A DNA stretch of 64,000 nucleotides, taken from Heloderma charlesbogerti (Eukaryota; Chordata; Lepidosauria; Squamata; Helodermatidae). The stretch spans positions 744,001-808,000 of the forward strand of contig JANEZZ010001393.1 in assembly GCA_026122225.1 (NCBI GenBank), written 5' to 3'. The notes below the pieces were generated by a model, which saw nothing but the letters and a program-made list of their open reading frames with translations, made no database searches and was not told where the DNA came from. The position numbers and the translations under genes are program-made. Within the stretch, counting starts at the first letter, position 1. Every line of letters starts with the position of its first letter. Shown in pieces: positions 52,802 through 63,795 of the stretch.

Positions 52802-54828
52802 ACTTTCCCTGTCCCTGTGTTAGTTCTTCTATGTTCTCTGGAGCCCAGAGACTAAGCTGATTTACACAATATGTTCTGGGATCTGAAACATTCCATCAGC
52901 CACACCAGCTTCCTTGGGATCTCACTGTCCCTGATTATTATGGTACTTGGCCCTCCACCTGGCTATGCATGCATAGGAAAGGCCAGCAGGAACTCTGGGA
53001 CTTGTCGTTCTTGCGAGAGCACGGCACACAATAAGGCATGCATCTCTCTCTCTCTTCCCCCACCCCCTTACTCAGGCATTCTTCTCCTCACAAGATGATG
53101 GGAGAAGGGCCAGCTACCTCATCCCCTCTGTTTGTTGTATTCTCATTGCTAGTCCTGCTGTGTTGAGGGCAGGCCTGACTGCAGCAGGGATCTGTCATAC
53201 CTGTTCTCTGTAAAGCACCATGTTCATAGATGGTGTTTTATAAATTAACTAGTGAACAGACACGGCTTCACATGGAATGGAATAGTCCTTGGTTTGATAT
53301 AGCGAAGCCTTCAAGCAAACATACACAGCTGTGAGAGTAGGACACACTGTGAAGCCGCTGGCACCCATAGGCATGACCCCTGCCATGGGACACCCTTATA
53401 GCCCCTTGAAGATGGGGTCTGTCCACTCCATTCTGGGGGGGATGCCCCACACCTGGGAGGAGGGGGCAGGGATATAACTGTCCCTTGGCCTATTAATCTC
53501 CTCTGGCTTCAGACTGTACTGACCGCAAAGCTATGTGCTCATGGAAGTCTGCCCCCAGTGGCTGATGGCGCTACTGCAGGCTTCAACCACATGGACCCAT
53601 TTAAGGGTGCAATCCTATAGGTGGAGGCTTCCGAGTATCCAGTGCCCGCAGGGCAGGAGGACAATTTGCATTCTGTCCTCCTTTTTCCTCTAGATGATAA
53701 CTTATACACAATAGTATGGAGAAAGCAGGTGGGCCTTGTGTAAAACGTCCCGAATGTCTGTTCATTTGCAGCTCTACAGCATCAGCCTGTGCTTATCTAC
53801 TCAGAAGTATGCCCTGCAGAGTTCAGTGAGGCTTACTACCCAAAGATTTGCAGTGTTGGTTTTGTTGACTGTGTATCTGGTGAGGTTCTGCTTTAAGTTG
53901 TTTCCCCAGTTTTAGCTTATGCCATAATACATTTGTTATTCTTTAAGGTGCTACAAGATGCTTTGTTGTTCTTGCTGCAACAGACTAGCAGGGTGACCTG
54001 TCTGGAAACAGCTGGAAAGCAAAGCAAAACAAAACAAATGCTGCAAACCTTTGGGGAGTAAGCCCCAGTGAACCGAGTGGGGCTTACATCTGAGTAGACA
54101 TGTATAGGATTGAAACAGTTAGCATATTACAAATCAAAAAGTAGCAAGACAGGTTGTTTTTCAAATGCACACTGGGATTAAAAATGCAAAATTCTTCTTT
54201 TACACAAGGAAAAAAGGGATCCCCAACCTTATTGGCCAATCAAATCAACGGATCAGACCTTTCACACAATTATCTTTAGTATACTTGTAAATGTCACATG
54301 ACTAAAAAGTCATACCAATCTGGAGTTAGCCTACCAGCAAGTTCTGATATTAACAACATTCTACAAGGAAGTATTACGAACGTTTAGTTACTGTATGTCT
54401 CCATAACATGAAACCACATTTTAGAACAACTTCCTTTAAGGTATGAACGGAAAGGCAGGTAATTACCCTTCCTTACCTAGTTACTGCTTCTCTTTCCCCT
54501 CTTATATTTCAGGGGTCTCTTTGTCTTCATTACAGAAACCTGATGCAGTCTTGTTGACATTTACCTCTTGCACAAGCGCTAACTACAAACAATGCAGAAG
54601 CCAGTGAAACCCACGGTAATTATATCCACAGGATTCTGTAAACACCACCAGTTCTGTCTGCACTTTGCTTGCCATGGAAACCCTCTGTAGATCTGTAGCA
54701 CATTCACAGTATTGCTCCCGCCTGCTAATCAATGTTGCCCTGCCACCTGGTCACTGCAAATGGAGGCAGGAGCAGCCCTGTAGCCAGCCTTCCTTGTTAG
54801 GTGGGGCATTTGGGGGCAGGAGGCGCAT
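52802..54828. other. Unassigned DNA
   Basis: No gene is recognised over about 2 kb. Small palindromic pieces occur near 53785 and 54045-54110 ('gtaagccccagtgaaccgag'). Confidence 0.35.
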
Positions 54829-55224
54829 TTGTTGTTGTTCAGTCGTGTCCGACTCTTCGTGACCCCATGGACCATAGCACGCCAGGCCTTCCTGTCCTGC
54901 GCTCTCTCCCGGAGTGTGCTCAAGTTCATATTCATTGCATTGGTGATGCTATCTAGCCATCTCATCCTCTGCCGTCCCCTTCTCCTTTTGCCTTCGGTCT
55001 TTCCCAGCATCAGGGTCTTTTCCAGAGAGTTTTCTCTTCGCATTAGGTGGCCAAAATATTTGAGCTTCAGCTTCAGTATCTGTCCTTCCAATGAGCACTC
55101 AGGGTTGATTTCCTTTAGGATGGACTGATTTGACCTCTTTGCAGTCCAGGGGACTCGTAAGAGTCTTCTCCAGCACCACAGTTCAAAAGCATCAATTCTT
55201 CTGCGCTCAGCCTTCCTTATAGTC
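54829..55224 (-). mobile_element. BovB LINE 3' fragment
   Basis: The minus strand reads 'TIRKAERRRIDAFELWCWRR', 'GKRRRGRQRMRWLDSI' and 'AMVHGVTKSRTRLNN'. It retains the small block missing in the copy at 46565. It is truncated at 55224, directly beside the inverted-repeat element. Nearly identical to 61363-61842. Confidence 0.93.
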
Positions 55225-55236
55225 CCCCCTCCCCCT

Positions 55237-56231
55237 ACACTGGTGGAGAGGATGTGGGGGCCAAGCCAGGGGAAAGGCAAGTCAGTGACCCCTCCCCCCG
55301 TCTCCTCCATGCAGAGAGTGTGTTAACTTACATAATGGGCTATGTAAAGGTCAAGTGAACAGAAAATTAAGTATGAACACCAGGAATTAAATGACTCATA
55401 TTTTTTGTTTCATGAGAAAAAAAGGTGTTAAGGATACAGTGAGGAAGGGGATAGCAAAAGGTGTAAAATGGACAAAATAGTTTATGCTATAACTAAGAAG
55501 TTACGGGCTAATGTAGCGATTGTTTTCTCAAAAATTCAGTTTTAATTAGGGCTGTGCACCGTTTTGGCCCGAGGCCCGAACCCTGAGTCAAAGCAGGCTG
55601 CTTCAGGCCATTTTGTGCCCCTTCCGAGTCGAAGCGGACACAGAGCAGCCTGGAGTGGGTCGGGGGCTCGGTGCGCTTCAGCCACTGGCGCCTCCAGATC
55701 CTTACCTGAGCCGCCTTCTCCTCACTGCTGCTGCGCCACCGCTGCCGTGCCACTGCCATGCCTCTGCTGCCGCGCCGCTGCTGCCTCCTGAGGCCTGGAT
55801 GCGCGGTGACTCTTCTTGCAGGGAGTCGCCATTTTTAAAATGGCAAGTCCCTGGAAGAAGACCAGTTGCTGCACGTCCAGGCCTCAGGAGGCGGCAGCGG
55901 CAGCCCAGGTAAGGTGCTGGGGGGTTGTGTGGGGATATCGGGGGGGGGGACCCGCTTCGGGTTCAGGGCCGAGGTGGGTTGCCCTCCCCGAATCTGCCCG
56001 AGCTGGATCGGGGGGAGTGTCCCCCCCTGCACAGCCCTAATTTTAATCTTGTATCATGACAACACCAATACCAAAACAAAAAGGGTTAGAAACAGAATAA
56101 AAGCACATTACAGTGTAACCATAGTCAAGCATTTAGGGAGTGTGGTGCTGAGAACAATATGCATAATTTGCTTATTGAAGTCAATGAGACTGATTCTTTA
56201 ACTTTGTAAAATATTTAATGCATAATAGACT
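55237..56231 (+). repeat. Left arm of the inverted repeat
   Basis: It pairs with 57129-57638. Matching words include 'gttaacttacataatgggctatgtaaaggtcaa' against its inverse in 57527-57555, and 'agtttatgctataactaag' against 'cttagttatagcataaact'. It is interrupted by the MITE at 55547-56039. Confidence 0.85.
55547..56039. mobile_element. hAT-like MITE in the left arm, empty site preserved
   Basis: The ends are TAGGGCTGTGCACC and TGCACAGCCCTA. It is 493 bp, flanked by GTTTTAAT (55539-55546) and ATTTTAAT (56040-56047). Inside are 'ggcccgaggcccgaaccc', 'gccatttttaaaatggc' and 'ggcctcaggaggcggcagcg', which pair in part with 'gctgcctcctgaggcc'. The right arm (about 57325-57350) reads straight through the insertion point. 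Confidence 0.88.
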
Positions 56232-56300
56232 TTGTAAGCTTATAAAAATGCTCAATCAACATGCAAGGAAGCTTTCTGAATGGTAGGTTCACAATACACC

Positions 56301-56305
<5 letters not shown>

Positions 56306-56345
<40 letters not shown>
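56306..56345. repeat. (GA)n microsatellite
   Basis: About 20 GA units in the loop of the inverted repeat. Confidence 0.96.
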
Positions 56346-56347
<2 letters not shown>

Positions 56348-56454
56348 GCGTAACACCTATAAATCATATTTCAGAACAGTTGCAGCTTTCGATTTTTCCA
56401 AGAATAAAAATAATGTAAAAGTTAATCAAAATTAAGGTTAGCTGACCTTTCTTT

Positions 56455-56702
56455 TTCAAATGCAAGAAAATTGCTAATGATTGCGATCATGAGTCATTAA
56501 AAGTCTCCGGGCCTCACTGATCAAAGTCAGAACTGAAAATGCTGATTCACAGATGGCTGTGCTGCAGGCAAAAGTCTTTGCAGCAGCCAGAAGTTGATAT
56601 GTATCTGCAAAGGCTACTCTTTGCTGGTAAACACATTTGGATTGCTCTGTTTTTCTAAGAAAATTTTGGCCACAGAAAACTCTTCTTTTGTCACGACTGT
56701 GA
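56455..56702 (-). pseudogene. hAT transposase C-terminal (dimerisation) domain, decayed
   Basis: On the minus strand one frame reads 'TKEEFSVAKIFLEKQ' (about 56700-56640), then after a frameshift 'ADTYQLLAAAKTFACSTA' and 'CESAFSVLTLISEARRLLM' and 'THDRN' (to about 56478), then a last piece 'ISNFLAFEKE' in a third frame. The order [C/S]ST-x-CE-x-x-FS-x-L...R..MTHDR..L.AFE is the hAT dimerisation region. The N-terminal zinc finger and catalytic core were not found, so only an old remnant is left. Confidence 0.75.
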
Positions 56703-57128
56703 TTCCTAGGGAGCTAAGTGGATTTACTTATTTAGATTTCCAAACCATCAACAGATGCTGCTGCAGTGATCATTCTATCATTTTCAGGAAATGGGAAAAT
56801 CAGAAATTTGGTCTGAGTTACAGCCTAGGTACGGCCAGCCAGCTAACTGTAGTGTGCGCATCAGTGAAGAAGGCAGGGCCAACGCACAACAAAAGTCTCA
56901 TCTTTTGATCCCTCCAAAGTCTGCTCACTCAAGACTTCCCCTGACTGTAGGTGGATTTCTCATGATCACAATAATCCTATAATTACTTAAGTGATCCTGA
57001 AAAAATCAACAGCCTGTATAGCACCATGACCCTTGAAGAGTTAAATATTAGAACTTTGTATTATGGGCTAGAGTTAGACTCCACCCCTTGGACTTTCCGT
57101 TGTTCTGCTTTTCAGTTTATGAAAGGAA

Positions 57129-57638
57129 GTCTATTATGCATTAAATATTTAACAAAATTAAGGACTCAGTCTCATTGACTTCAATAAGCAAATTATGCAT
57201 ATTGTTCTCAGCAGCACCACTCTCCCTAAATGCTTGTCTATGGTTGCATTGTACTGTGCTCTTATTCTGCTTCTAAATCTGCTTTTGGGGGTGGGGGGCG
57301 GTATTGGTGGTGTTGTGATACAAGATTAAAACTGAACTTTTGAGAAAACAAGCTCCGCACTAGTTTGTAACTTCTTAGTTATAGCATAAACTATTTTGTT
57401 CATTTTACACCTTTTCGTATCCCCTTGTTCACTGTATCTTTAACACCTTTTTTTCCTTAAGAAACAAATGATATGCCAGTCATTTAATTCCTGGTATTCA
57501 TACTAAATTTTCTGTTACCTTGACCTTTACATAGCCCGTTATGTAAGTTAACACATCTCTGCATGGAGGAGGAGAGAAGGGGGAAGTCACTGCCTTTCCC
57601 TTCCTCTGGCCTGGCCCCCACATCCTCTCCACCAGTGT
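57129..57638 (-). repeat. Right arm of the inverted repeat (uninterrupted)
   Basis: 510 bp, matching the left arm once its insertion is removed (about 494 bp). The pre-insertion sequence 'caagattaaaactgaact' lies near 57323-57340. It ends at a GT-rich run beside 57638. Confidence 0.85.
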
Positions 57639-57639
57639 G

Positions 57640-58519
57640 TGTGTGTGTGGGAATTTGTTGGAGCTAACAAGTTGTGACTAACAAGTCCAACTGATTCCAA
57701 AAGCCTAACTAACTGTCTCTGATCAGGGCTATGGCCTTTGGGAGAAGGTGGCAGAGAAGATACTGTTGCTTCTCAATCCATCCATAGGGCCAGGGCCAGT
57801 TAAAACTCAGCTCACTAAAATGTGGAACTGCTCTTGGAGTTATTCATTAGCACTGCTGAAGTGGAACCATCCAGTAAAATGTCAACAGTGACCTCCAGCA
57901 CAGTTTGTGATTTGTTCTTTTGCTGCCTTGCATTGGCTGCATGCCTTGGCCATGCAAATGGTGTCGTGGCCTTAGCTGACTTTCTTAACTGCTCTTCAGG
58001 TGTCCATTGAAGACTAATGGCCTGGCTTTGTAAACACCCCTGGATGAGAAGTTCCTCTGTGCGCATGAGAGAAAGAAGGGAAAGGACTTGACTGGTGACA
58101 TAAAATCCTATGATTGGCTGCAACAGCATTTAAAGACCTGCAAATGGTTCACTTTACTGACAGCCTCCCCTCAACCAGTTGAGTGTGAGACAATCAGCAA
58201 AGGTGGTTGCTAGATAACATTAAAGCCGCTAATAGGGATCCCTCTCTATGATGATTGGGGGGGGGAGCATGATGCCATCCAATCTTGCACTAGATTGGCT
58301 ATTGGTGATGTTACTGCTGCTTGGTAGGAGGGAAATTTTGAGCACGTATGCTTTATCAGACAATATCCCCAGTTGGTTTACACCTTCTGTTGCAATGAGT
58401 CAGCCTCCCCTTCCTCTGTTGTTTCCCTTCTGTCAAATTAGCTTGTTAGCCTCTCAGGGGAGGGACTTCTCCTCTTATACTCTGTAAAGTGCCCTGTACA
58501 TGGATGGTGCTATGCTATA
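57640..58519. other. Unassigned DNA
   Basis: No gene or family recognised. The open frames 57815-58129 (minus) and 57822-58010 (plus) overlap each other and neither has a domain I know. Confidence 0.3.
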
Positions 58520-58699
58520 CAGTGGAGGCTGGTGGCGCCAATGTCAGTGGGGCAGTGCATCCACTCCAGATTTCAGTCAGAACAGGTCAGAACTCTAAAG
58601 GAGCGACTTGGATAGCTCCCTTAGAGTTATGACTTGCTCTGACTAAAACCCAGGGCAGATTCACTGCCCCACTGGCATCGGAGCCACCAGCCTCCTCTG
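58520..58699. mobile_element. Palindromic hAT-like MITE (CAGTGGAGGCTGG family), copy 4
   Basis: The ends are CAGTGGAGGCTGGTGGCGCC and GAGCCACCAGCCTCCTCTG. Flanks ATGCTATA (58512-58519) and GTGCTATA (58700-58707) agree at seven of eight positions, supporting an 8-bp duplication. Confidence 0.85.
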
Positions 58700-60810
58700 G
58701 TGCTATATAATTAATAACAACCTCACAGCTTAAGAAAGAGAAGGCTAATTGGATTTTAAACTTCTGCCTTCTCCCGATTACTTGTTTGAGGTTATAATGA
58801 CCCTGCCCCCTAGAACAAGGTATCTTAGGGCCAAACTACATCTTAAAGAGGAAATTGTGACTGATAAAAGTGGGTGGATTTTGCCCCTCTGGGGCAAACA
58901 GCAGCTGGGGGCGTGGCGGGGCTTTTGATCAGGAAAATCAGTGATATGGGGGAAATGATTCAACACTCACTGCCTCCCCCTGCAACAGCATATCAGTAAT
59001 AAAAAGTAAAAATCTGGTGATCAGTTGCAGAACTCCCATATAGCACCTTTAGAAGAACCTAACGAATTGCCCCCAATTTTAAGAAGTAATCTGTGTCAGA
59101 AAATCTTCATATTGGCAGGCTCTTGCTAAGCTGGCCCTGTTCCAATCAAGCTCCCAAAATGTTCTAAATACAACGTCCTCAGCCGCACCCATGGAAAACA
59201 GGTTTCCAAAGGCACAACAATCAAATTACTTCAGACACATTCTTCCTTGGAGTTCTGAAGGCTGCTAGCTCACAAAAACCACGTTGACCTCCAGTAGGGT
59301 TTTGTGTTTGCCTTCTCAGGGGAAACACTTTGGGCAGTACCCTGTGAGTACCATGAACTTTGATGGCAAGGGTTGTTGCCATGGATGGCTTAAGAGAAGC
59401 AGTGCACAACTCAAATCGCTCTGATGGCCACTTCTATATTTTTACTAACTCCAGAGGCCCACAGTAGCCATCACTTTGATGATATCACTGTGTTAACTGC
59501 ATAAAAGTGTTTTTGTTTTCTTTATAACCCATTATCTATTAACCCCTCCCTGCTTTGCAGGATGCACTCCCTTCCCACCACCACAGGCCTCTCTGTGCCC
59601 CAATTTCTGTCATCCCATCTTTTTCTCTTTCCTCATTCCACCTGCCTGCCTGCATCTCTCCATTCCGTGTTTTGCTTTGGGTGCAACTAGATGAGACACC
59701 CGTGGATAGTTTGCCCATGTGTTTTTTAAAAAAATGACAAATGTGCCCCCACCCAGGCTGGGTTTGGATTGGGGCTGAGGTGCAGTGAGAGGGCGTGAGC
59801 CCTTCTGCCTTTGTGCTGCTTTGGTGGGTGACATCCATCTCCCCATATGGCTACCTGTATGTTTTGGGCCTGAAGGCCAAACAGCAGCTTCAAGGGGGAA
59901 AGGTATGTAGAGGAGAAAGTGTTAATTACCACCCTCCCAGTGCTGTGGTGCCAATCTGAAGCATTAATTCTTTTATATCCACGTCGCCTCTGCCCCCACC
60001 AGCTGCATTTGCTATTTAATAAAACCATACTTGATCCAAATCACAGATCTCCTGTTGCCTTGCCTATTTGTGGTCTTTCTTCTTTCTCTGCTTTTGCTCT
60101 ATTTCTGTCTGGCTCACCTTTATTGCCACACTTGAATTTGGTGTCAACAGCTCACAAAACTTTCACTCTCCCAGCAATTCCTAGCACTGAAGAAGTTGCA
60201 GGCACAGGTGGGCTGTGCAGTGTGGCCACTAGGCTGGCTAGCTATACAGGCTGGAAAAATTCATGCCAACCTCCTTGTGCCTATGAATCCAGGCTGAGGA
60301 GGAGCAGTGCAGGCATTCTCCCATCTGATTGGCTTGGTGGGCCTTAGACGTTCCACTGAAGATGTAGGAAGTGTCCGCATATGTATTCAGAATTCCCCTG
60401 AGGAGCAACAAATAGGGAGGGGCCTGCAGTCAGCCCATAGGCCTTATGTTGGGCAGGTAGCCTGCTTAAGTTCAGTGGCAGTTCACAGAGTTAAGGACAA
60501 GACTAGGCTAGAGTTACACATGGCTTGCCTTGAGCATCTGGTACTAAATTGAAGTCTGCCACTGACTATGGCACTACACGAGCAAACATAGGAACACTGG
60601 TCTATTTCTCCTGCATTGCTACAGCACCAGCCCTTCTGCCTGGCATTGGCAAATGGAAGTGGCAATCAAGTTAAATGTGATACCAGATGTCTCAATCAAG
60701 CGAGGATTGGGACTGTTTCGATCACTTTGGCACCAGCTGGGATGACACACTTTGGTCGGAGGAGATGGCAGCCACATTCTCTATAATTCATAAAAACATG
60801 AAACCCTGAA
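58700..60810. other. Unassigned DNA with MITE-like words
   Basis: No gene is recognised. 'cttagggccaaactacatctta' (58825-58846) and 'gggcctgaaggccaaacagcagc' (59865-59887) look like ends of a MITE family also seen at 11658 and 37388, but I could not pair them. Confidence 0.3.
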
Positions 60811-60812
60811 CC

Positions 60813-60900
60813 AGAGGAAATTAAAGCTGAACAAGGGGAACTCCTGAACAAGGGGAAATCCAAACAGAACGAGGGGAAACCCCAAGCAAGGGGAAATAAA
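60813..60900. repeat. Degenerate short tandem repeat (GAACAAGGGGAAA)
   Basis: Four or five imperfect units: 'gaacaaggggaactcct', 'gaacaaggggaaatcc', 'gaacgaggggaaacccc', 'aagcaaggggaaata'. Period about 17-20 bp. Confidence 0.8.
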
Positions 60901-61362
60901 AACCCCCAAAACATAATCATGCCCCCTACAGGTGTGATCAGACAACTGTGGGATGATGAAACTGGAAGTCATTTGCTTAATGCCGGAGCCATTTCCCATT
61001 CCCCGCAAGCTACAGCAGCCCAGAGGACATTAAAAGGGCCACTTTCCAGGACACCTACTTGATTTCACAAGAGGAAGTGGGGGTGACAAAAGGGTTTCAG
61101 CTGGCACTAAAATTAGCAAACTGGAGAGAGCAAGTCAGTGACGTCACTAGAGTTATGAAACCCCCAAGATTATGTCAGTGTTCAAGAACGTTAAAGAGAA
61201 ATGTTTGTCCTCTTTCTGTGCCGCATTGCTACGGGTGAAAGGTAAAGCAATCAGTGTAGTTGATTTCCTGGTCAGCATGAAGAGATGTATAAGTATGTCC
61301 ATGTGTATATGTTTTTGTGTGTGTAATATATATATATATATATATGTACACACATACACATA
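60901..61362. other. Unassigned DNA
   Basis: No gene recognised; an AT run at about 61327-61345 precedes the BovB fragment. Confidence 0.35.
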
Positions 61363-61842
61363 TGTTGTTGTTGTTGTTCAGTCGTGTCCGACTCTTCGTG
61401 ACCCCATGGACCATAGCACGCCAGGCCTTCCTGTCCTGCGCTCTCTCCCGGAATGTGCTCAAGTCCATATTCATTGCATTGGTGATGTTATCCAGCCACC
61501 TCATCCTCTGCCGTCCCCTTCTCCTTTTGCCTTCAATCTTTCCCAGCATCAGGGTCTTTTCCAGTGACTTTTCTCTTCGCATTAGGTGGCCAAAATATTT
61601 GAGTTTCAGTTTCAGTATCTGTCTTTCCAATGAGCAGTCAGGGTTGATTTCCTTTAGGATTGACTGATTTGACCTCCTTGCAGTCCAGGGGACTCGTAAG
61701 AGTCTTCTCCAGCACCACAGTTCGAAAGCATCAATTCTTCAGCGCTTCCTTATAGTGCAGCTCTCACAGCCATACATTGCTACTGAGAAAACCATAGCTT
61801 TGATTATACGAACCTTTGTCGGCAAGGTGATGTCTCTGCTTC
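61363..61842 (-). mobile_element. BovB LINE 3' fragment
   Basis: The 3' end ('ttgttgttgttcagtcgtgtcc' on the + strand) and coding remains 'QILKLKLKYFGHLMRR', 'KRRRGRQRMRWLDNI', 'HGVTKSRTRLNN' match the copies at 46565 and 54829. It is 5'-truncated near 61842, where a cytosine-rich run begins. A small deletion near 61746 removes 'ctcagc'. Confidence 0.93.
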
Positions 61843-62124
61843 TCCCCCCTCCCCAACAAGATGTGTGTGGTCTCAAACACTTCTTACCTTTTTATATTTT
61901 AAAGTGAGTGGATTAATATGCTGGCAGTTTATTCATTCTGTTTGAATTAAAGTTTGCAAATGAAAAAATATCTGTGAAGTATTTACTAAGGCAGAGAGGG
62001 TTGATGAGAGATATTTGGACAATTTGGGATCAAACAAACTAAACACAAAGTGGAAAGCTGTCTGGGACTCAGCCTGATTCTTATGTAAGATTCTTCCCCC
62101 CTCCCTCTCTGTGACAGAGATTAT
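61843..62124. other. Unassigned A/T-rich DNA
   Basis: Nothing recognised. Confidence 0.3.
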
Positions 62125-62380
62125 TTATTTGCTTGAAACATTTTTACGTTGCTCTTCAATCAAAAAGACTCCCAGAGCAGTTTACATAAGAACAACAGCA
62201 AACAAGACAGTCCTTGCCTGCAGGCTTACAGTCTAAAGAACAAGGCACAAAAGGAAGAAGGGAAGGGGAGGGAAGAGGAACACAAGCAAACTCAGGCACC
62301 AGTTCTTAAAAGCTCTTATAATGACAAGTTTGCATGGAAACAGTTCAGGAAGAAGAGAACAAGAAGGAGACTGGAGATTA
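62125..62380 (-). repeat. Interspersed repeat related to 32225-32690
   Basis: It shares 'gactcccagagcagtttaca', 'cagtccttgcctgcaggctt', 'actcaggcaccagttcttaa' and 'gcatggaaacagttcaggaa' with 32225-32690 in the same orientation. Family not named. Confidence 0.55.
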
Positions 62381-63212
62381 AAAATCCACCCAGAGAAGGG
62401 ATGTGAGAAGGAGACTGGATTCCTCTCTGTTCTGGCGTACTATCTTTCATGCAATATCCTTGAAGTTCTTGAATTCTGCCATTAACATTTTTTTTCAGAG
62501 GCATTTTTCCATGGAGAGAGCATTATACTGGAATTGGTCCCCAGTCACAGGCATCATGTTTACAGACACTTTGTGGGCCTGGTAAGATTTTTTTTAAAAT
62601 CCCCCCTCCCAAGAAACCCTACCTAGTTAAAGTTTTTGTAGGCTTAAGGTAGGGAAGTGCAGCTGTTACCATAATCTTTGTTAAAACACAGTGATCAACT
62701 CCAGGTGGAATGTTTGCAAATGGTAATTTCACAGTCATACAGAAGAAAAGGAGAGGAAGAAATTATGGCCTTCCCAATTTCCGTATCTAGTGCATCACCT
62801 AAAATTAATTGACAGTTCTGCTCATATAAAGACTAACATGTTTGTTTGTTTTTAACTTTCCATACATTCTGATCAGTGCTAGAGAGACAGACTCAAATAA
62901 TTGCTGGCTTTGATGTTTTCACAGGGAGAGCAGCTGCAGTTTCTTTGTCCCAATCTTCCTATGATCTTGTGAAATGAGTATAATCTAACCTGAGATTATT
63001 CTGCAGTGCAAAGAGCTTCCTGTGGTATGTTGAAAACTTAGTTTCCCCCATGCCCTCTATCACCACCATCTTTTTCTCTCACCCACCATCCCTCTTTTTG
63101 TTTAATATAAGTCTTGATGAAGAGTTCTGTGAAGGTTAAAAGCTATCTCGCTGCACTGTGATTTTTAATTGGTTGTAATAAAAATATTGTGTTCCTGTCC
63201 CTGTTTGGATGC
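62381..63212. other. Unassigned DNA
   Basis: No gene or repeat is recognised. Confidence 0.3.
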
Positions 63213-63795
63213 ATTGACTTAGTAATCCTTAGAACAGCCCTATGAGGGGGACTCATCGAATTCAATACATTTACAGATGGGAGGCTGACACTCAGAGACA
63301 GTGGTTTGCCAAAGACCACACCCCTGGTTTGCATGTATCAGCAAACTGTGGCTTAATTCTGTAAACTGCCCAGAGATGGGCTATGGGGCGGTATAGAAAT
63401 GCAATAAATAAACAAACAAACCCACAATTTGCCATGCACAAGTGGGAGTGAGCGAGTGCACTGCCCCCTGTGCACTCCCGGAGCGCTGGGTTTAGGGGCT
63501 AAATAACACAGTGGTTAACCCAACAACAAACCATGGGTTAACTGCTGGGTTGTTTAAACCCATGTGTAGCCTCTAAACAACCCAGCCTGCTGGGTTCTCA
63601 TGTCATGCTCAACAGCCTATGACCCCCTGGCCGATTGTTGGTTGTTCATTAAAGGTGGAAGCGGCTGACACGGCTCAGCAGCTTGCCCACAATCTCCTGC
63701 TCATGCACAGCCATTGCAAGTGAACTGGGTGGCTGGGAAGAGATTTGAACCAAGGACTGGCTCACAGCTCATGCTCTGAACAGGTACTGGGAAAC
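63213..63795 (-). repeat. MIR-like SINE, apparently split by a palindromic insertion
   Basis: The left part (63213-63323) has MIR core wording: 'aacagccctatgaggggga', 'tttacagatgggaggctgac', 'actcagagacagtggtttgcc'. The right part (63706-63795) has 'gaagagatttgaaccaagga' and 'cacagctcatgctctgaaca', the MIR tRNA-related side. Between them lie an L2-like tail (63365-63415) and palindromic words 'aaaccatgggttaactgctgggttg' (in parts 'aaaccatgggttaac', 'tgctgggttgtt'). The reading as one split SINE is an inference. Confidence 0.4.

Larger units (their letters stand above)
55237..57638. mobile_element. Inverted-repeat element with ~0.5-kb arms around a decayed hAT transposase
   Basis: The left arm (55237-56231, including a 493-bp MITE) is the diverged reverse complement of the right arm (57129-57638). 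Outer words are 'cactggtggagaggatgtgg' and 'ccacatcctctccaccagtg'; inner words are 'aaatatttaatgcataatag' and 'ctattatgcattaaatattt'. The roughly 900-bp centre has hAT transposase remains on the minus strand. The borders are approximate and no target duplication was found. An alternative is a local inverted duplication of an older hAT element. Confidence 0.75.

Noticed and set aside
57815..58129. 104-codon minus-strand frame as a gene
   Set aside because: No recognisable domain, no splice or promoter context, and an overlapping open frame on the other strand.
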